Positions 15,525-22,565 of a stretch of 25,943 bases of DNA are shown in pieces. The notes under the pieces are model-generated. The model was not told the origin of the DNA. It did no database searches and saw only the letters and a program-made list of their open reading frames with translations. Within the stretch, counting starts at the first letter, position 1, and every line of letters starts with the position of its first letter. The position numbers and the translations under genes were made by a program. The stretch comes from Lachnospiraceae bacterium UBA1712 (GTDB lineage Bacteria > Bacillota > Clostridia > Lachnospirales > Lachnospiraceae). The stretch spans positions 19,524 to 45,466 of the forward strand of contig DCJA01000033.1 of the NCBI GenBank assembly GCA_002317175.1, read 5' to 3'.

Positions 15525-15559
15525 CAAATAAAAGATGCTGCAGTATAAACTGCAGCATC
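15525..15559 (-). terminator. Terminator of fba
   Basis: On the minus strand, GATGCTGCAG and CTGCAGCATC form a 10-bp stem with a 6-nt loop, followed by TTTTATTTG, 32 nt after the fba stop. Confidence 0.88.
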
Positions 15560-15591
15560 CGAATCATACCATCTATATGGTTATTGACTTA

Positions 15592-16563
15592 TTATAAAGC
15601 CTTGCCATCTGAACCAAGAACGTTAACGATCTTATGAGCAACCATATCCTTAACAGCCTGACGAGCTGGCTTAAGATACTGTCTTGGATCGAAATGATCT
15701 GGATGTTCAGCGAAGTACTTTCTGATGTTACCTGTCATAGCAAGACGGATATCTGAGTCGATATTAATCTTACATACAGCAAGCTTAGCAGCTTCACGAA
15801 GCTGATCTTCTGGAATACCGATAGCATCTGGCATGTTTCCACCGTACTGGTTAACCATAGCAACGAACTCCTGTGGAACTGATGAAGAACCATGAAGAAC
15901 GATTGGGAAACCTGGAAGTCTTTCGATTACGCCGTGAAGAACGTCGAAACGAAGTGGTGGTGGAACAAGGATACCCTGCTCATTTCTTGTACACTGAGCA
16001 GCTGTGAACTTGTATGCACCATGAGATGTTCCGATAGCGATTGCAAGTGAATCACAACCTGTTCTGCTTACGAACTCTTCAACTTCTTCTGGACGTGTGT
16101 AGCTCTCGTTACCAGACTCTACACAAACTTCGTCTTCTACACCAGCAAGAGTACCAAGCTCTGCTTCTACTACTACGCCATGAGCGTGAGCATATTCAAC
16201 AACCTGCTTTGTTAATGCGATATTGTCTTCGAAAGACTTAGAAGAAGCATCGATCATAACAGATGTAAATCCGCCATCGATACAGCTCTTACATAATTCA
16301 AAACTATCACCATGATCTAAGTGAAGAGCGATTGGGATTTCTGGATTCTCCTCAACTGCTGCCTCAACCATCTTTACAAGATATTTGTGGTTAGCGTAAG
16401 CACGTGCACCCTTTGAAACCTGAAGGATAACTGGACTCTTTAATTCGCCAGCTGCTTCTGTAATACCCTGAACGATTTCCATGTTGTTTACGTTGAAAGC
16501 ACCAATAGCATATCCGCCATCATAAGCCTTCTCAAACATTTCTTTTGTTGTAACTAATGCCAT
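15592..16563 (-). CDS. fba: Class II fructose-1,6-bisphosphate aldolase
   Basis: This 323-residue zinc-dependent aldolase cleaves fructose 1,6-bisphosphate to dihydroxyacetone phosphate and glyceraldehyde 3-phosphate in glycolysis. The class II signature is HLDHGDSFELCKSCIDGGF (starting at His81, with Asp83 and His84 at the active site and metal). A second signature region is GVVVEAELGTLAGVED. Further metal and phosphate ligands lie in GTSHGAYKF and VLHGSSSVP. The length suits the clostridial FbaA type. It is a single-gene transcript with its own promoter and terminator, and codon use looks like a highly expressed gene. Confidence 0.96.
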   Translation of the reverse strand: MALVTTKEMFEKAYDGGYAIGAFNVNNMEIVQGITEAAGELKSPVILQVSKGARAYANHKYLVKMVEAAVEENPEIPIALHLDHGDSFELCKSCIDGGFTSVMIDASSKSFEDNIALTKQVVEYAHAHGVVVEAELGTLAGVEDEVCVESGNESYTRPEEVEEFVSRTGCDSLAIAIGTSHGAYKFTAAQCTRNEQGILVPPPLRFDVLHGVIERLPGFPIVLHGSSSVPQEFVAMVNQYGGNMPDAIGIPEDQLREAAKLAVCKINIDSDIRLAMTGNIRKYFAEHPDHFDPRQYLKPARQAVKDMVAHKIVNVLGSDGKAL

Positions 16564-16623
16564 TATTTTAAGTTCCTTTCTTAAAAAAATTCTTAAATAA
16601 GGTCTGTACGACCATTTGAAATC

Positions 16624-16652
16624 AGTATAACACTAATAGCGCCAAACTACAA
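16624..16652 (-). promoter_or_regulatory. Promoter of fba
   Basis: On the minus strand, TTGTAG (16647-16652), a 17-bp spacer and TATACT (16624-16629) precede fba by about 60 nt. A small GGTC/GACC hairpin lies in the leader at about 16601-16613. Confidence 0.6.
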
Positions 16653-16653
16653 A

Positions 16654-16683
16654 GAAAAAATGCACCAAAAGATGCATTTTTTC
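16654..16683. terminator. Terminator of the XRE/membrane regulator gene
   Basis: GAAAAAATGCA and TGCATTTTTTC flank an 8-nt loop 31 nt after the stop of the upstream minus-strand gene; the T6 run on minus makes it an intrinsic terminator. It abuts the fba promoter. Confidence 0.8.
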
Positions 16684-16714
16684 AGTATTTGTAAACTTGT
16701 AATTTTAATAAAAA

Positions 16715-17701
16715 CTATTTTCTTGCTCCAACAGTCATAAGCAGTATCTGTCTGTATACTGCAAATAGAACTCCAGCTACTGGCCATACAATCCATGTGA
16801 TATCCCAGGCACCTGAGATAAATGACCATGCAAGATATCCTGTCAAAGTAAGCATCCAATAGATACTGACCCATGGAGCAATTCTCTTATTCTCATTTTT
16901 CCTGTCTACAGTAAAATCGCCTTCCTGAAGAAGCTTTCTGTAGGCATCATTTATGGAGCCTGCTCTTACAAACATATTAACTGCAATGGCAATAATAACA
17001 AGCAAAACACAAACCATGTATATGACAACCATGTCATTTGCATCAGCAAATGCAGCAATTAACAGCGGTATAGAACATCCAATACACATTACTACTCCAC
17101 CTATTGTAAGAAGTTCAGAAGTGTGTTCAAAAGCCTTCTGGCGTTCTTTGACCATTCCAGTCACTCCGTATTCCGTATCTATATTCTTCTCTTTAAGGAA
17201 TTCAAATTTATCCAGCTGCTTTCCCGACTTCATAAATAAGCAAACCGCGCATATAATCATTACAAATAATGTAATAACACCAATTCCTGCCGCCAGATTC
17301 TCTGACATCTTACCTGTATATTCTGAAACACCAGCTAACAGTATTAAGATAACTGGTGATGTAATACAAAGACTAACTCCATTCGCAACCCATGGAGAGT
17401 ATTTCTTTTCAAGTTCAATATATTCGTTGGCCTCTTCCATTGTAACTTTCACATAATCATCAGAAATATCATCATGTGTTATTGCTGTGAGCTCAGTTGT
17501 TTCAATTTCATCCTTTAATAAGTAGTCAGTGCTTACGCCAAATATTCCGGCCATCTGAATAATCTTCTGTATATCAGGTACTGACTGAGCACCCTCCCAT
17601 TTTGAAACAGACTGTCTTGATACACCAAGTTTATCTGCAAGTTCTTCCTGAGACCATCCATTTTTCTTTCTTTCATTAATAATCTTATCTGCTAATATCA
17701 T
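16715..17701 (-). CDS. XRE-family DNA-binding protein fused to a six-helix membrane domain
   Basis: The first ~65 of 328 residues form a clear Cro/C1-type helix-turn-helix (WSQEELADKLGVSRQSVSKW at 16-35, then VPDIQKIIQMAGIFGVSTDYL). An acidic linker leads to six hydrophobic helices at about 105-124, 138-157, 198-218, 225-245, 275-294 and 299-320. A membrane-tethered one-component regulator is the simplest reading. The membrane half matches no transporter motif that I recognise. It may sense a membrane signal or simply control its own gene. AGAGGG lies about 9 nt before the ATG, and repeats in its upstream region could be its operator. Confidence 0.85.
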   Translation of the reverse strand: MILADKIINERKKNGWSQEELADKLGVSRQSVSKWEGAQSVPDIQKIIQMAGIFGVSTDYLLKDEIETTELTAITHDDISDDYVKVTMEEANEYIELEKKYSPWVANGVSLCITSPVILILLAGVSEYTGKMSENLAAGIGVITLFVMIICAVCLFMKSGKQLDKFEFLKEKNIDTEYGVTGMVKERQKAFEHTSELLTIGGVVMCIGCSIPLLIAAFADANDMVVIYMVCVLLVIIAIAVNMFVRAGSINDAYRKLLQEGDFTVDRKNENKRIAPWVSIYWMLTLTGYLAWSFISGAWDITWIVWPVAGVLFAVYRQILLMTVGARK

Positions 17702-17715
17702 TTGTTTTCCCTCTC

Positions 17716-17789
17716 GAAACTTTTTGTTTCATCCTTTCAACTTTTTGCATTTTGTGTTGTTCGAACTGACCTTATACTAGCAAAATGCA
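17716..17789 (-). promoter_or_regulatory. Upstream region of the XRE gene with inverted and direct repeats
   Basis: TGCATTTTG (17746-17754) and CAAAATGCA (17781-17789) form a 9-bp inverted repeat bracketing a candidate -10 box TATAAG on minus. GAAAC/GTTTC (17716-17730) is a second small inverted repeat, and AACTTTTTG recurs at 17718-17726 and 17739-17747. These are candidate autoregulatory sites; the -35 box is not clear. Confidence 0.4.
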
Positions 17790-17895
17790 TCGTTGCACTC
17801 TATCAACCAAGCTTTACAATTTGTAACCTATCGGTTGCAAATGCGCTAAAATACTGCATTTTCAAAATTTTTATACAAAAGACCTGCAAATCACA

Positions 17896-17938
17896 TAAAA
17901 AAAGCATGCCTGACGGAATAGCGTCCAAGCATGCTTTT
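17896..17938 (-). terminator. Terminator of the metY-cysK-rrf2 operon
   Basis: On the minus strand, AAAAGCATGC and GCATGCTTTTTTT form the outer stem, with GACG/CGTC pairing inside, 32 nt after the rrf2 stop. Confidence 0.85.
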
Positions 17939-17969
17939 AATTCATTAACAATTATTATTGCTGTCTTAA

Positions 17970-18380
17970 CTATATCCTTCTTTGAAGCAAATCTTCCAGA
18001 GTAATATCATCAAAGAAATCATTGATCAAATCATTGAGTTTGCTCCACATAGCTATTGTAAGACATTCTTCCTTTTTTTCGCAAGGGGTTGAATTGCATT
18101 CGAGACATGAAACCGGTGCCAGGTCCCCTTCAGTCAGTCTGACTATGTCACCAATCCTGTAGTCCTTAGGTTCTCGGGTAAGCTTATAGCCCCCTCCTTT
18201 GCCATGTACTCCTTCAATCAGATTATTCTTTACCAGAATCGGCATAATCTTTTCCAAATATTTTAATGAAATATTCTGTCTGTCAGCAACTTCCTTCATA
18301 GGTACATATCCATCTGAATTATGGCTTGCCACATCAAGCATTACTCGAATCGCATATCTGCCTCTGGTCGAAACAATCAT
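17970..18380 (-). CDS. Rrf2-family regulator (CymR/IscR-like) with four clustered cysteines
   Basis: This 136-residue Rrf2 protein has a winged helix-turn-helix at residues 1-65 (STRGRYAIRVMLDVA, then VPMKEVADRQNISLKYLEKI and HGKGGGYKL). Genes of this family next to cysK are usually CymR-type cysteine repressors. Unlike B. subtilis CymR, which lacks such a set, this one has Cys92, Cys95, Cys100 and Cys106 in the loop where IscR-type members bind [2Fe-2S]. The last two have the IscR spacing and are followed by an IscR-like LTIAMW. It is the third gene of metY-cysK-rrf2, 33 nt after cysK, and may feed back on the operator at 20841-20891. Whether it senses Fe-S, cysteine supply, or both is open. 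Confidence 0.88.
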   Translation of the reverse strand: MIVSTRGRYAIRVMLDVASHNSDGYVPMKEVADRQNISLKYLEKIMPILVKNNLIEGVHGKGGGYKLTREPKDYRIGDIVRLTEGDLAPVSCLECNSTPCEKKEECLTIAMWSKLNDLINDFFDDITLEDLLQRRI

Positions 18381-18413
18381 CTTTCCAACTCCTTAATATT
18401 TTCCAAGCACTAA

Positions 18414-19343
18414 TTAATCTGCGAATAATGGTGTAGATAAATATCTGTCACCTGTATCTGGTAATAATACAACAATCTTCTTTCCAGCATTTTCTGGTCT
18501 CTTTGCTAACTGAATAGCTGCATATGCTGCGGCTCCTGATGATATACCAACAAGAACACCTTCACTTCTACCGATAAGCTTGCCTGTTGCAAATGCATCA
18601 TCATTTGATACTGGAATAATCTCATCGTAAATTGATGTATTAAGAACTTCTGGAACAAATCCAGCACCAATACCCTGAATCTTATGTGGTCCTGCAACTC
18701 CTGTTGAAAGAACTGCAGAGCTTTCTGGTTCTACGGCAACAATCTTAACATCCGCCTTCTTAGACTTAAGATATTCGCCAACACCTGTTACTGTACCGCC
18801 TGTACCGACACCAGCAACAAAAATATCAACATCAGCACCAAGATCTTCCCAGATTTCTGGACCAGTTGTTTCTCTGTGTGCCTTAGGATTAGATGGGTTT
18901 GTAAACTGTGAAGGAATAAAGCTGTTTGGAATCTGAGCTGCAAGCTCATCTGCCTTTGCAATTGCACCCTTCATACCTTTTGCGCCTTCTGAAAGAACAA
19001 GCTCAGCACCATATGCCTTCATAAGCTGTCTTCTTTCAACTGACATTGTATCAGGCATTACAATAATGATTCTATATCCTCTTGCTGCCGCTACAGCTGC
19101 AAGACCAATGCCTGTATTTCCTGAAGTAGGCTCAATAATTGTTGAATCTGGCTTAAGAACTCCTGCCGCTTCTGCGTCATCGAGCATTGCCTTTGCTACT
19201 CTGTCCTTAACTGAGCCTGCTGGATTAAAGTACTCAAGTTTTGCATAAATTGTTGCCTTCAAATCTTCCTGTGCTTCAATATGTGTTAACTCAAGAAGTG
19301 GTGTCTTTCCTATTAACTGGTCTGCTGATGTATAAATTGCCAT
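18414..19343 (-). CDS. cysK: Cysteine synthase A (O-acetylserine sulfhydrylase)
   Basis: This 309-residue PLP enzyme makes cysteine from O-acetylserine and sulfide. The PLP lysine is Lys46 in NPAGSVKDR, the substrate loop TSGNTG is at 73-78, and the phosphate-binding GTGGTVTG is present in the middle. SSGAAAYAA, the PLP-ring Ser region, lies near residue 265. Length and motifs are those of CysK rather than CysM. GGAGG stands 9-10 nt before the ATG. The 68-nt gap to metY is very AT-rich and holds the palindrome ATTATACTATAAT (19363-19375), whose minus-strand half is a perfect -10 box, so an internal promoter or operator is possible. Confidence 0.95.
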   Translation of the reverse strand: MAIYTSADQLIGKTPLLELTHIEAQEDLKATIYAKLEYFNPAGSVKDRVAKAMLDDAEAAGVLKPDSTIIEPTSGNTGIGLAAVAAARGYRIIIVMPDTMSVERRQLMKAYGAELVLSEGAKGMKGAIAKADELAAQIPNSFIPSQFTNPSNPKAHRETTGPEIWEDLGADVDIFVAGVGTGGTVTGVGEYLKSKKADVKIVAVEPESSAVLSTGVAGPHKIQGIGAGFVPEVLNTSIYDEIIPVSNDDAFATGKLIGRSEGVLVGISSGAAAYAAIQLAKRPENAGKKIVVLLPDTGDRYLSTPLFAD

Positions 19344-19411
19344 TTTTATTTCCTCCGTTATTATTATACTATAATTATTATTATCCTGTTACTTCTATAA
19401 TTTGACTTTTG

Positions 19412-20695
19412 TTACTTTACTGCTTCAAAACCATGTTCAAGATCTGCAATAATGTCGTCTATATGTTCTGTACCAATTGACAGTCTGACTGTATTTGGCT
19501 TAATTCCTACTGACAACAGCTCTTCCTCTGACATCTGTGAATGTGTTGTTGATGCAGGATGAATAACCAAAGACTTAACGTCTGCAACATTTGCAAGAAG
19601 AGAGAACAGTTCAAGACTTTCAGTGAACTTCTTTGCTGTCTCTGCATCACCCTTGATTTCAAATGTGAAGATTGATCCAGCCTCATCTGGGAAGTATTTC
19701 TTATAAAGTTCTTTCTGCTCACCTGATGCAACCGATGGATGATTTACTTTCTCAACCTGTGGATGATTCTGTAAGTAATCAATAACCTTTATCGCATTTT
19801 CAACGTGTCTTTCAACTCTTAATGATAATGTTTCAAGTCCCTGTAATAAAAGGAATGAATTAAATGGTGAAATTGTTGCTCCCTGATCTCTCATGAGTGT
19901 TGTACGAATCTTAATGATATAAGCAAGATTTCCAACCGCTTCTGTAAATACTACACCATGGTATGAAGGATTTGGCTTTGATAATCCTGGGAACTTGTCA
20001 TTCTGTGCCCAGTCAAACTTACCGCTGTCTACGATTACACCACCCATTACTGTTCCATGTCCACCAATGAACTTTGTTGCTGAATGTACTACTATGTCAA
20101 CACCATGTTCGATTGGACGAAGTTTATAAGGTGTAGCAAATGTGTTATCAACAATTACTGGTATGCCATGCTCATGAGCTATCTTTGAAACTGCTTCAAG
20201 GTCAATAATATCTGAATTAGGATTTCCTAATGTTTCAGCGTATACAAGCTTTGTGTTTTCCTTTATCGCATCAGCAAAATTCTGTGGATCCGAAGGATCA
20301 ACAAATGTTACGTCAACTCCCTGATCTTTAAGTGTGTTTGCAAAGAGGTTATATGTTCCACCGTAGAGATTAGCAGATGAAACAATGTGTGAACCCGCTG
20401 TTGCAATATTCTGAATTGCATATGTAATTGCTGCTGAACCAGAAGCTGTTGCAAGTGCTGCAGCACCACCTTCCAAAGCTGCAATTCTCTGCTCGAATAC
20501 ATCGGATGTTGGATTCATAAGTCTTGTGTAGATGTTACCACCTTCTGTCAATCCAAATCTTCCTGCTGCCTGAGCTGAATCTTTAAATACATATGAAGTT
20601 GTTGCATAAATTGGAACCGCTCTTGCGTCTGTTCCTGGATCAGGCTGTTCCTGTCCTACATGTACCTGTAATGTTTCAAACTTATAATTTGCCAT
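19412..20695 (-). CDS. metY: O-acetylhomoserine sulfhydrylase (homocysteine synthase)
   Basis: This 427-residue PLP enzyme of the Cys/Met metabolism family converts O-acetylhomoserine and sulfide to homocysteine. The start YKFETLQVHVGQEQPDPGTD-like region is typical for MetY. The PLP lysine is Lys208 in HSATKFIGGHG, and YTRLMNPTSDVFEQR at 56-70 is the family pattern. The length (about 425) separates it from the shorter MetB/MetC enzymes. AAAGGAG lies 8 nt before the ATG, directly after a possible coupled leader ORF. It is the first gene of metY-cysK-rrf2, behind a 160-nt leader and an operator-rich promoter. Confidence 0.94.
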   Translation of the reverse strand: MANYKFETLQVHVGQEQPDPGTDARAVPIYATTSYVFKDSAQAAGRFGLTEGGNIYTRLMNPTSDVFEQRIAALEGGAAALATASGSAAITYAIQNIATAGSHIVSSANLYGGTYNLFANTLKDQGVDVTFVDPSDPQNFADAIKENTKLVYAETLGNPNSDIIDLEAVSKIAHEHGIPVIVDNTFATPYKLRPIEHGVDIVVHSATKFIGGHGTVMGGVIVDSGKFDWAQNDKFPGLSKPNPSYHGVVFTEAVGNLAYIIKIRTTLMRDQGATISPFNSFLLLQGLETLSLRVERHVENAIKVIDYLQNHPQVEKVNHPSVASGEQKELYKKYFPDEAGSIFTFEIKGDAETAKKFTESLELFSLLANVADVKSLVIHPASTTHSQMSEEELLSVGIKPNTVRLSIGTEHIDDIIADLEHGFEAVK

Positions 20696-20708
20696 TTTTT
20701 AATCTCCT

Positions 20709-20750
20709 TTATAATATTCGTAATCTGTTATCATCAGTTCTATCAATCAT
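20709..20750 (-). CDS. Possible 13-residue second leader ORF before metY
   Basis: The frame MIDRTDDNRLRIL starts in a TAATG overlap with the stop of the first leader ORF and stops at TAA immediately before the AGGAG of metY. The arrangement would couple translation through to metY. Such short frames also arise by chance. Confidence 0.25.
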   Translation of the reverse strand: MIDRTDDNRLRIL

Positions 20751-20824
20751 TAACATCGACTCCTGCTACACATTCGTCCAAATATGAAATTATTTCTGAT
20801 TAACTCTTTTATCATTTTTTCCAT
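20750..20824 (-). CDS. Possible 24-residue leader ORF ending in MCSRSRC
   Basis: An ATG at 20824, with AAGGG 8 nt upstream, opens 24 codons that begin MEKMIKELIR and end GRMCSRSRC before TAA. It lies wholly inside the predicted 5' leader of the cysteine/homocysteine operon, and two of its last six codons are Cys. Cysteine-rich upstream ORFs that sense Cys-tRNA supply are known in other bacteria. No terminator/antiterminator pair is visible, so any control would be translational. Not proven to be translated. Confidence 0.4.
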   Translation of the reverse strand: MEKMIKELIRNNFIFGRMCSRSRC

Positions 20825-20840
20825 TTTAAAAGCCCTTTTC

Positions 20841-20891
20841 TTTCACCCACCACCTTGGTCGGTAAGTAAAAGATACACCTTTTTACCCACC
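20841..20891. promoter_or_regulatory. Three half-site operator of metY-cysK-rrf2
   Basis: Three related 11-mers are phased exactly 20 bp apart in alternating orientation: TTTCACCCACC (20841-20851), GGTAAGTAAAA (20861-20871) and TTTTACCCACC (20881-20891), each separated by 9 bp. The second is inverted relative to the other two, so two overlapping palindromes share it. They cover the promoter spacer, the -10 box and the first transcribed bases, an ideal position for repression. The Rrf2 protein of the operon is the obvious candidate ligand. Confidence 0.6.
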
Positions 20892-20898
20892 GCGTCAA
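20870..20898 (-). promoter_or_regulatory. Promoter of metY-cysK-rrf2
   Basis: On the minus strand, TTGACG (20893-20898), a 17-bp spacer and TATCTT (20870-20875) form a good sigma-A promoter, with a start near 20863 and a leader of about 165 nt. Confidence 0.7.
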
Positions 20899-20952
20899 GG
20901 GGTTGAACTATTGGCTTTTCTTATCACTCGTTATAGCTTTTACTTATAACCA

Positions 20953-21016
20953 GCAAACCAACGTCATCGGCTTTAGGATGACGTTCTCGAGACGAAGTCT
21001 GGTTTGCAAGCAAACC
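20953..21016. repeat. Branched palindromic element between purA and metY
   Basis: GCAAACC (20953-20959) can pair with GGTTTGC (21001-21007), enclosing an 8-bp hairpin ACGTCATC/GATGACGT (20961-20984) and a short AGAC/GTCT hairpin (20990-21000), which makes a three-way junction. GGTTTGC can instead pair with a second GCAAACC at 21010-21016. It lies between the purA terminator and the metY promoter. No coding potential or promoter for it was found; a REP/MITE-like element or small RNA end are both possible. Confidence 0.5.
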
Positions 21017-21020
21017 AACC

Positions 21021-21050
21021 AAAAAAGACCCAACCAAACGGTTGGGTCTT
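21021..21050 (-). terminator. Terminator of purA
   Basis: On the minus strand, AAGACCCAACC and GGTTGGGTCTT form an 11-bp stem with a 4-nt loop, followed by TTTTTT, 17 nt after the purA stop. Confidence 0.9.
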
Positions 21051-21066
21051 ACTTTGACTATTCTTA

Positions 21067-22335
21067 TTATCTTACAATCATATTCTCACGGTCAGCACCT
21101 GTACCAATGAGCTTAACCATTGTTCCAGTATACTCTTCGATAAATCTGATATATGTCTTTGCTGCTTCAGGAAGTTCATCGAAAGTCTTGCACTTTGAAA
21201 CATCACCAAAGTTTCCTTCGAATTCCTTGTAAACTGGCTTTGCTGCTGCCAAAAACTGCTCATTTGTAGAGAAGTCTGTAGTCTCAACGCCATCAACATC
21301 ATATGCAACACAAGCCTTAAAAGTATCAAAGTTTCCAATTGTATCAAGGTGATTAAGGTTGATGTAATTTACTCCATTAAGATCAATTGCATACTTAAGA
21401 GTTACAAGATCAAGCCATCCGCATCTTCTTGGACGCTTTGTAACTGTACCATACTCATGACCAAGATCTCTTATACGATCACCGATTTCATTCTTAAGTT
21501 CTGTTACATATGGACCTTCACCTACACGGCTTGAGTAAGCCTTGATAACACCATATACATCGCCGATATCTCTTGCTGAAAGTCCTGTACCTGTAAGGAT
21601 ACCACCAATTGTTGGATTTGAAGATGTAACAAATGGATAAGAACCAAAGTCGATGTCAAGAAGTGTTGCCTGAGCACCTTCTACTACCATGAACTTATCT
21701 TCCTTAAGATACTTATGAAGAAGTGTTACTGTATCACATACATAAGGCTTAAGAATCTCTGCATACTTCTTATATGTAGCTACGATTTCGTCAGCATCGC
21801 AGGTTGGTTCTCCATTAGCAGCAAGAAGTTCATTCTTAACTTCTACCTGATGTCTGAGATTCTCCTCAAAGCTGTCCTTATACATATCTTCAACTCTGAA
21901 GCCACTTCTCTCATACTTATCGCAATAAGTTGGTCCAATACCATTCTTTGTTGTACCAATCTTGTGCGCACGCTTATTTTCAAGCATTACATCAAGATTA
22001 CAGTGATATGGGAAAATGATATGTGCCTTATCACTAATTCTTAAAAATCTATCTACGTCGATATCATGAGACTTAAGCATCTCAATCTCGCCGATTAATA
22101 CTTCTGGATTAAGAACAACACCGTTACCAATAACAGCAATTGTCTTATTAGAAAGAATTCCAGAAGGAATAAGTCTCATTGCAAACTTAACACCATTAAC
22201 CATAATAGTGTGTCCCGCATTGTTTCCTCCTGTAGCACGTACTGACACGTCTGCAAACTGTGCAAGATAATCTGTTGTACGTCCTTTTCCTTCATCACCA
22301 TAAAAGCATCCTAATACTACGCTGGCTTTTGACAT
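21067..22335 (-). CDS. purA: Adenylosuccinate synthetase, divergent form
   Basis: This 422-residue enzyme is expected to join IMP and aspartate using GTP on the way to AMP. The catalytic Asp14 and Lys17 in GDEGKG and His42 in NNAGH are present, as are IGTTKNGIGPTY, VEGAQATLLDID and YSSRVGEGPYVTEL. Several normally strict positions differ. The N-terminal GxxWGDEGKGKIVD reads GCFYGDEGKGRTTD, the aspartate-binding loop TTGRxRR reads VTKRPRR, and the guanine-binding KLD reads HLD. It may be a second, specialised copy. GAGGAGG lies 7 nt before the ATG. It has its own terminator and follows dapL by 230 nt. Confidence 0.87.
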   Translation of the reverse strand: MSKASVVLGCFYGDEGKGRTTDYLAQFADVSVRATGGNNAGHTIMVNGVKFAMRLIPSGILSNKTIAVIGNGVVLNPEVLIGEIEMLKSHDIDVDRFLRISDKAHIIFPYHCNLDVMLENKRAHKIGTTKNGIGPTYCDKYERSGFRVEDMYKDSFEENLRHQVEVKNELLAANGEPTCDADEIVATYKKYAEILKPYVCDTVTLLHKYLKEDKFMVVEGAQATLLDIDFGSYPFVTSSNPTIGGILTGTGLSARDIGDVYGVIKAYSSRVGEGPYVTELKNEIGDRIRDLGHEYGTVTKRPRRCGWLDLVTLKYAIDLNGVNYINLNHLDTIGNFDTFKACVAYDVDGVETTDFSTNEQFLAAAKPVYKEFEGNFGDVSKCKTFDELPEAAKTYIRFIEEYTGTMVKLIGTGADRENMIVR

Positions 22336-22413
22336 TTTTGCCTCCTCTGCCTGTCTCCCTATATTATCTGGGATTAAATGTTAGACCCACAATGAGCCCA
22401 TGCTAAACAAACA

Positions 22414-22428
22414 ATGGTATGATACCAT
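22414..22428. promoter_or_regulatory. Perfect 15-bp palindrome upstream of purA
   Basis: ATGGTAT and ATACCAT flank a single central base 79-93 bp before the purA start. It could be an operator or the base of an RNA hairpin. No convincing -35/-10 pair was found in this gap, and no purine riboswitch core was seen. Confidence 0.35.
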
Positions 22429-22500
22429 ATTTGTACGCATATTTCCATATATTCTTTTGATTTTATGATGCCACGGTGACCGTTCCTGGTCGAGTTTATT

Positions 22501-22558
22501 CGTGCCAAAAGGACCGTCCCCACTACAAATTCCGTGCCAAAAGGACTGTCCCCACTAC
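22501..22558. repeat. Two tandem copies of a 26-bp REP-like repeat
   Basis: Copies at 22501-22526 and 22533-22558 differ at one base; each begins CGTGCCAAAAGGAC and ends GTCCCCACTAC, and contains the small inverted repeat GGAC/GTCC. A third fragment, CCCACTAC, runs into the dapL stop codon (22562-22569). The GTGGGGAC-GTCC type of repeat is dispersed in many Clostridia; the long hairpin at 3293-3357 contains a similar GTGGGGAC word. Confidence 0.7.
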
Positions 22559-22565
22559 ACACCCA

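Noticed and set aside
16953..17456. Plus-strand ORF of 167 codons inside the XRE/membrane gene
   Set aside because: It is a reverse-frame shadow of hydrophobic codons; the minus strand has clear domains.
20696..21020. SAM riboswitch or T-box before metY
   Set aside because: No S-box core (CTTATC-AGAG, GGAGGGA) and no T-box TGGNACCGCG-like sequence was found in the leader; a promoter lies inside the region.
22336..22500. Purine riboswitch or clear promoter before purA
   Set aside because: No purine-aptamer core was seen, and no -35/-10 pair with proper spacing stood out; only the 15-bp palindrome is reported.
22501..22558. CRISPR array
   Set aside because: Only two copies with a 6-bp gap and no cas genes; this is a tandem REP-like repeat.
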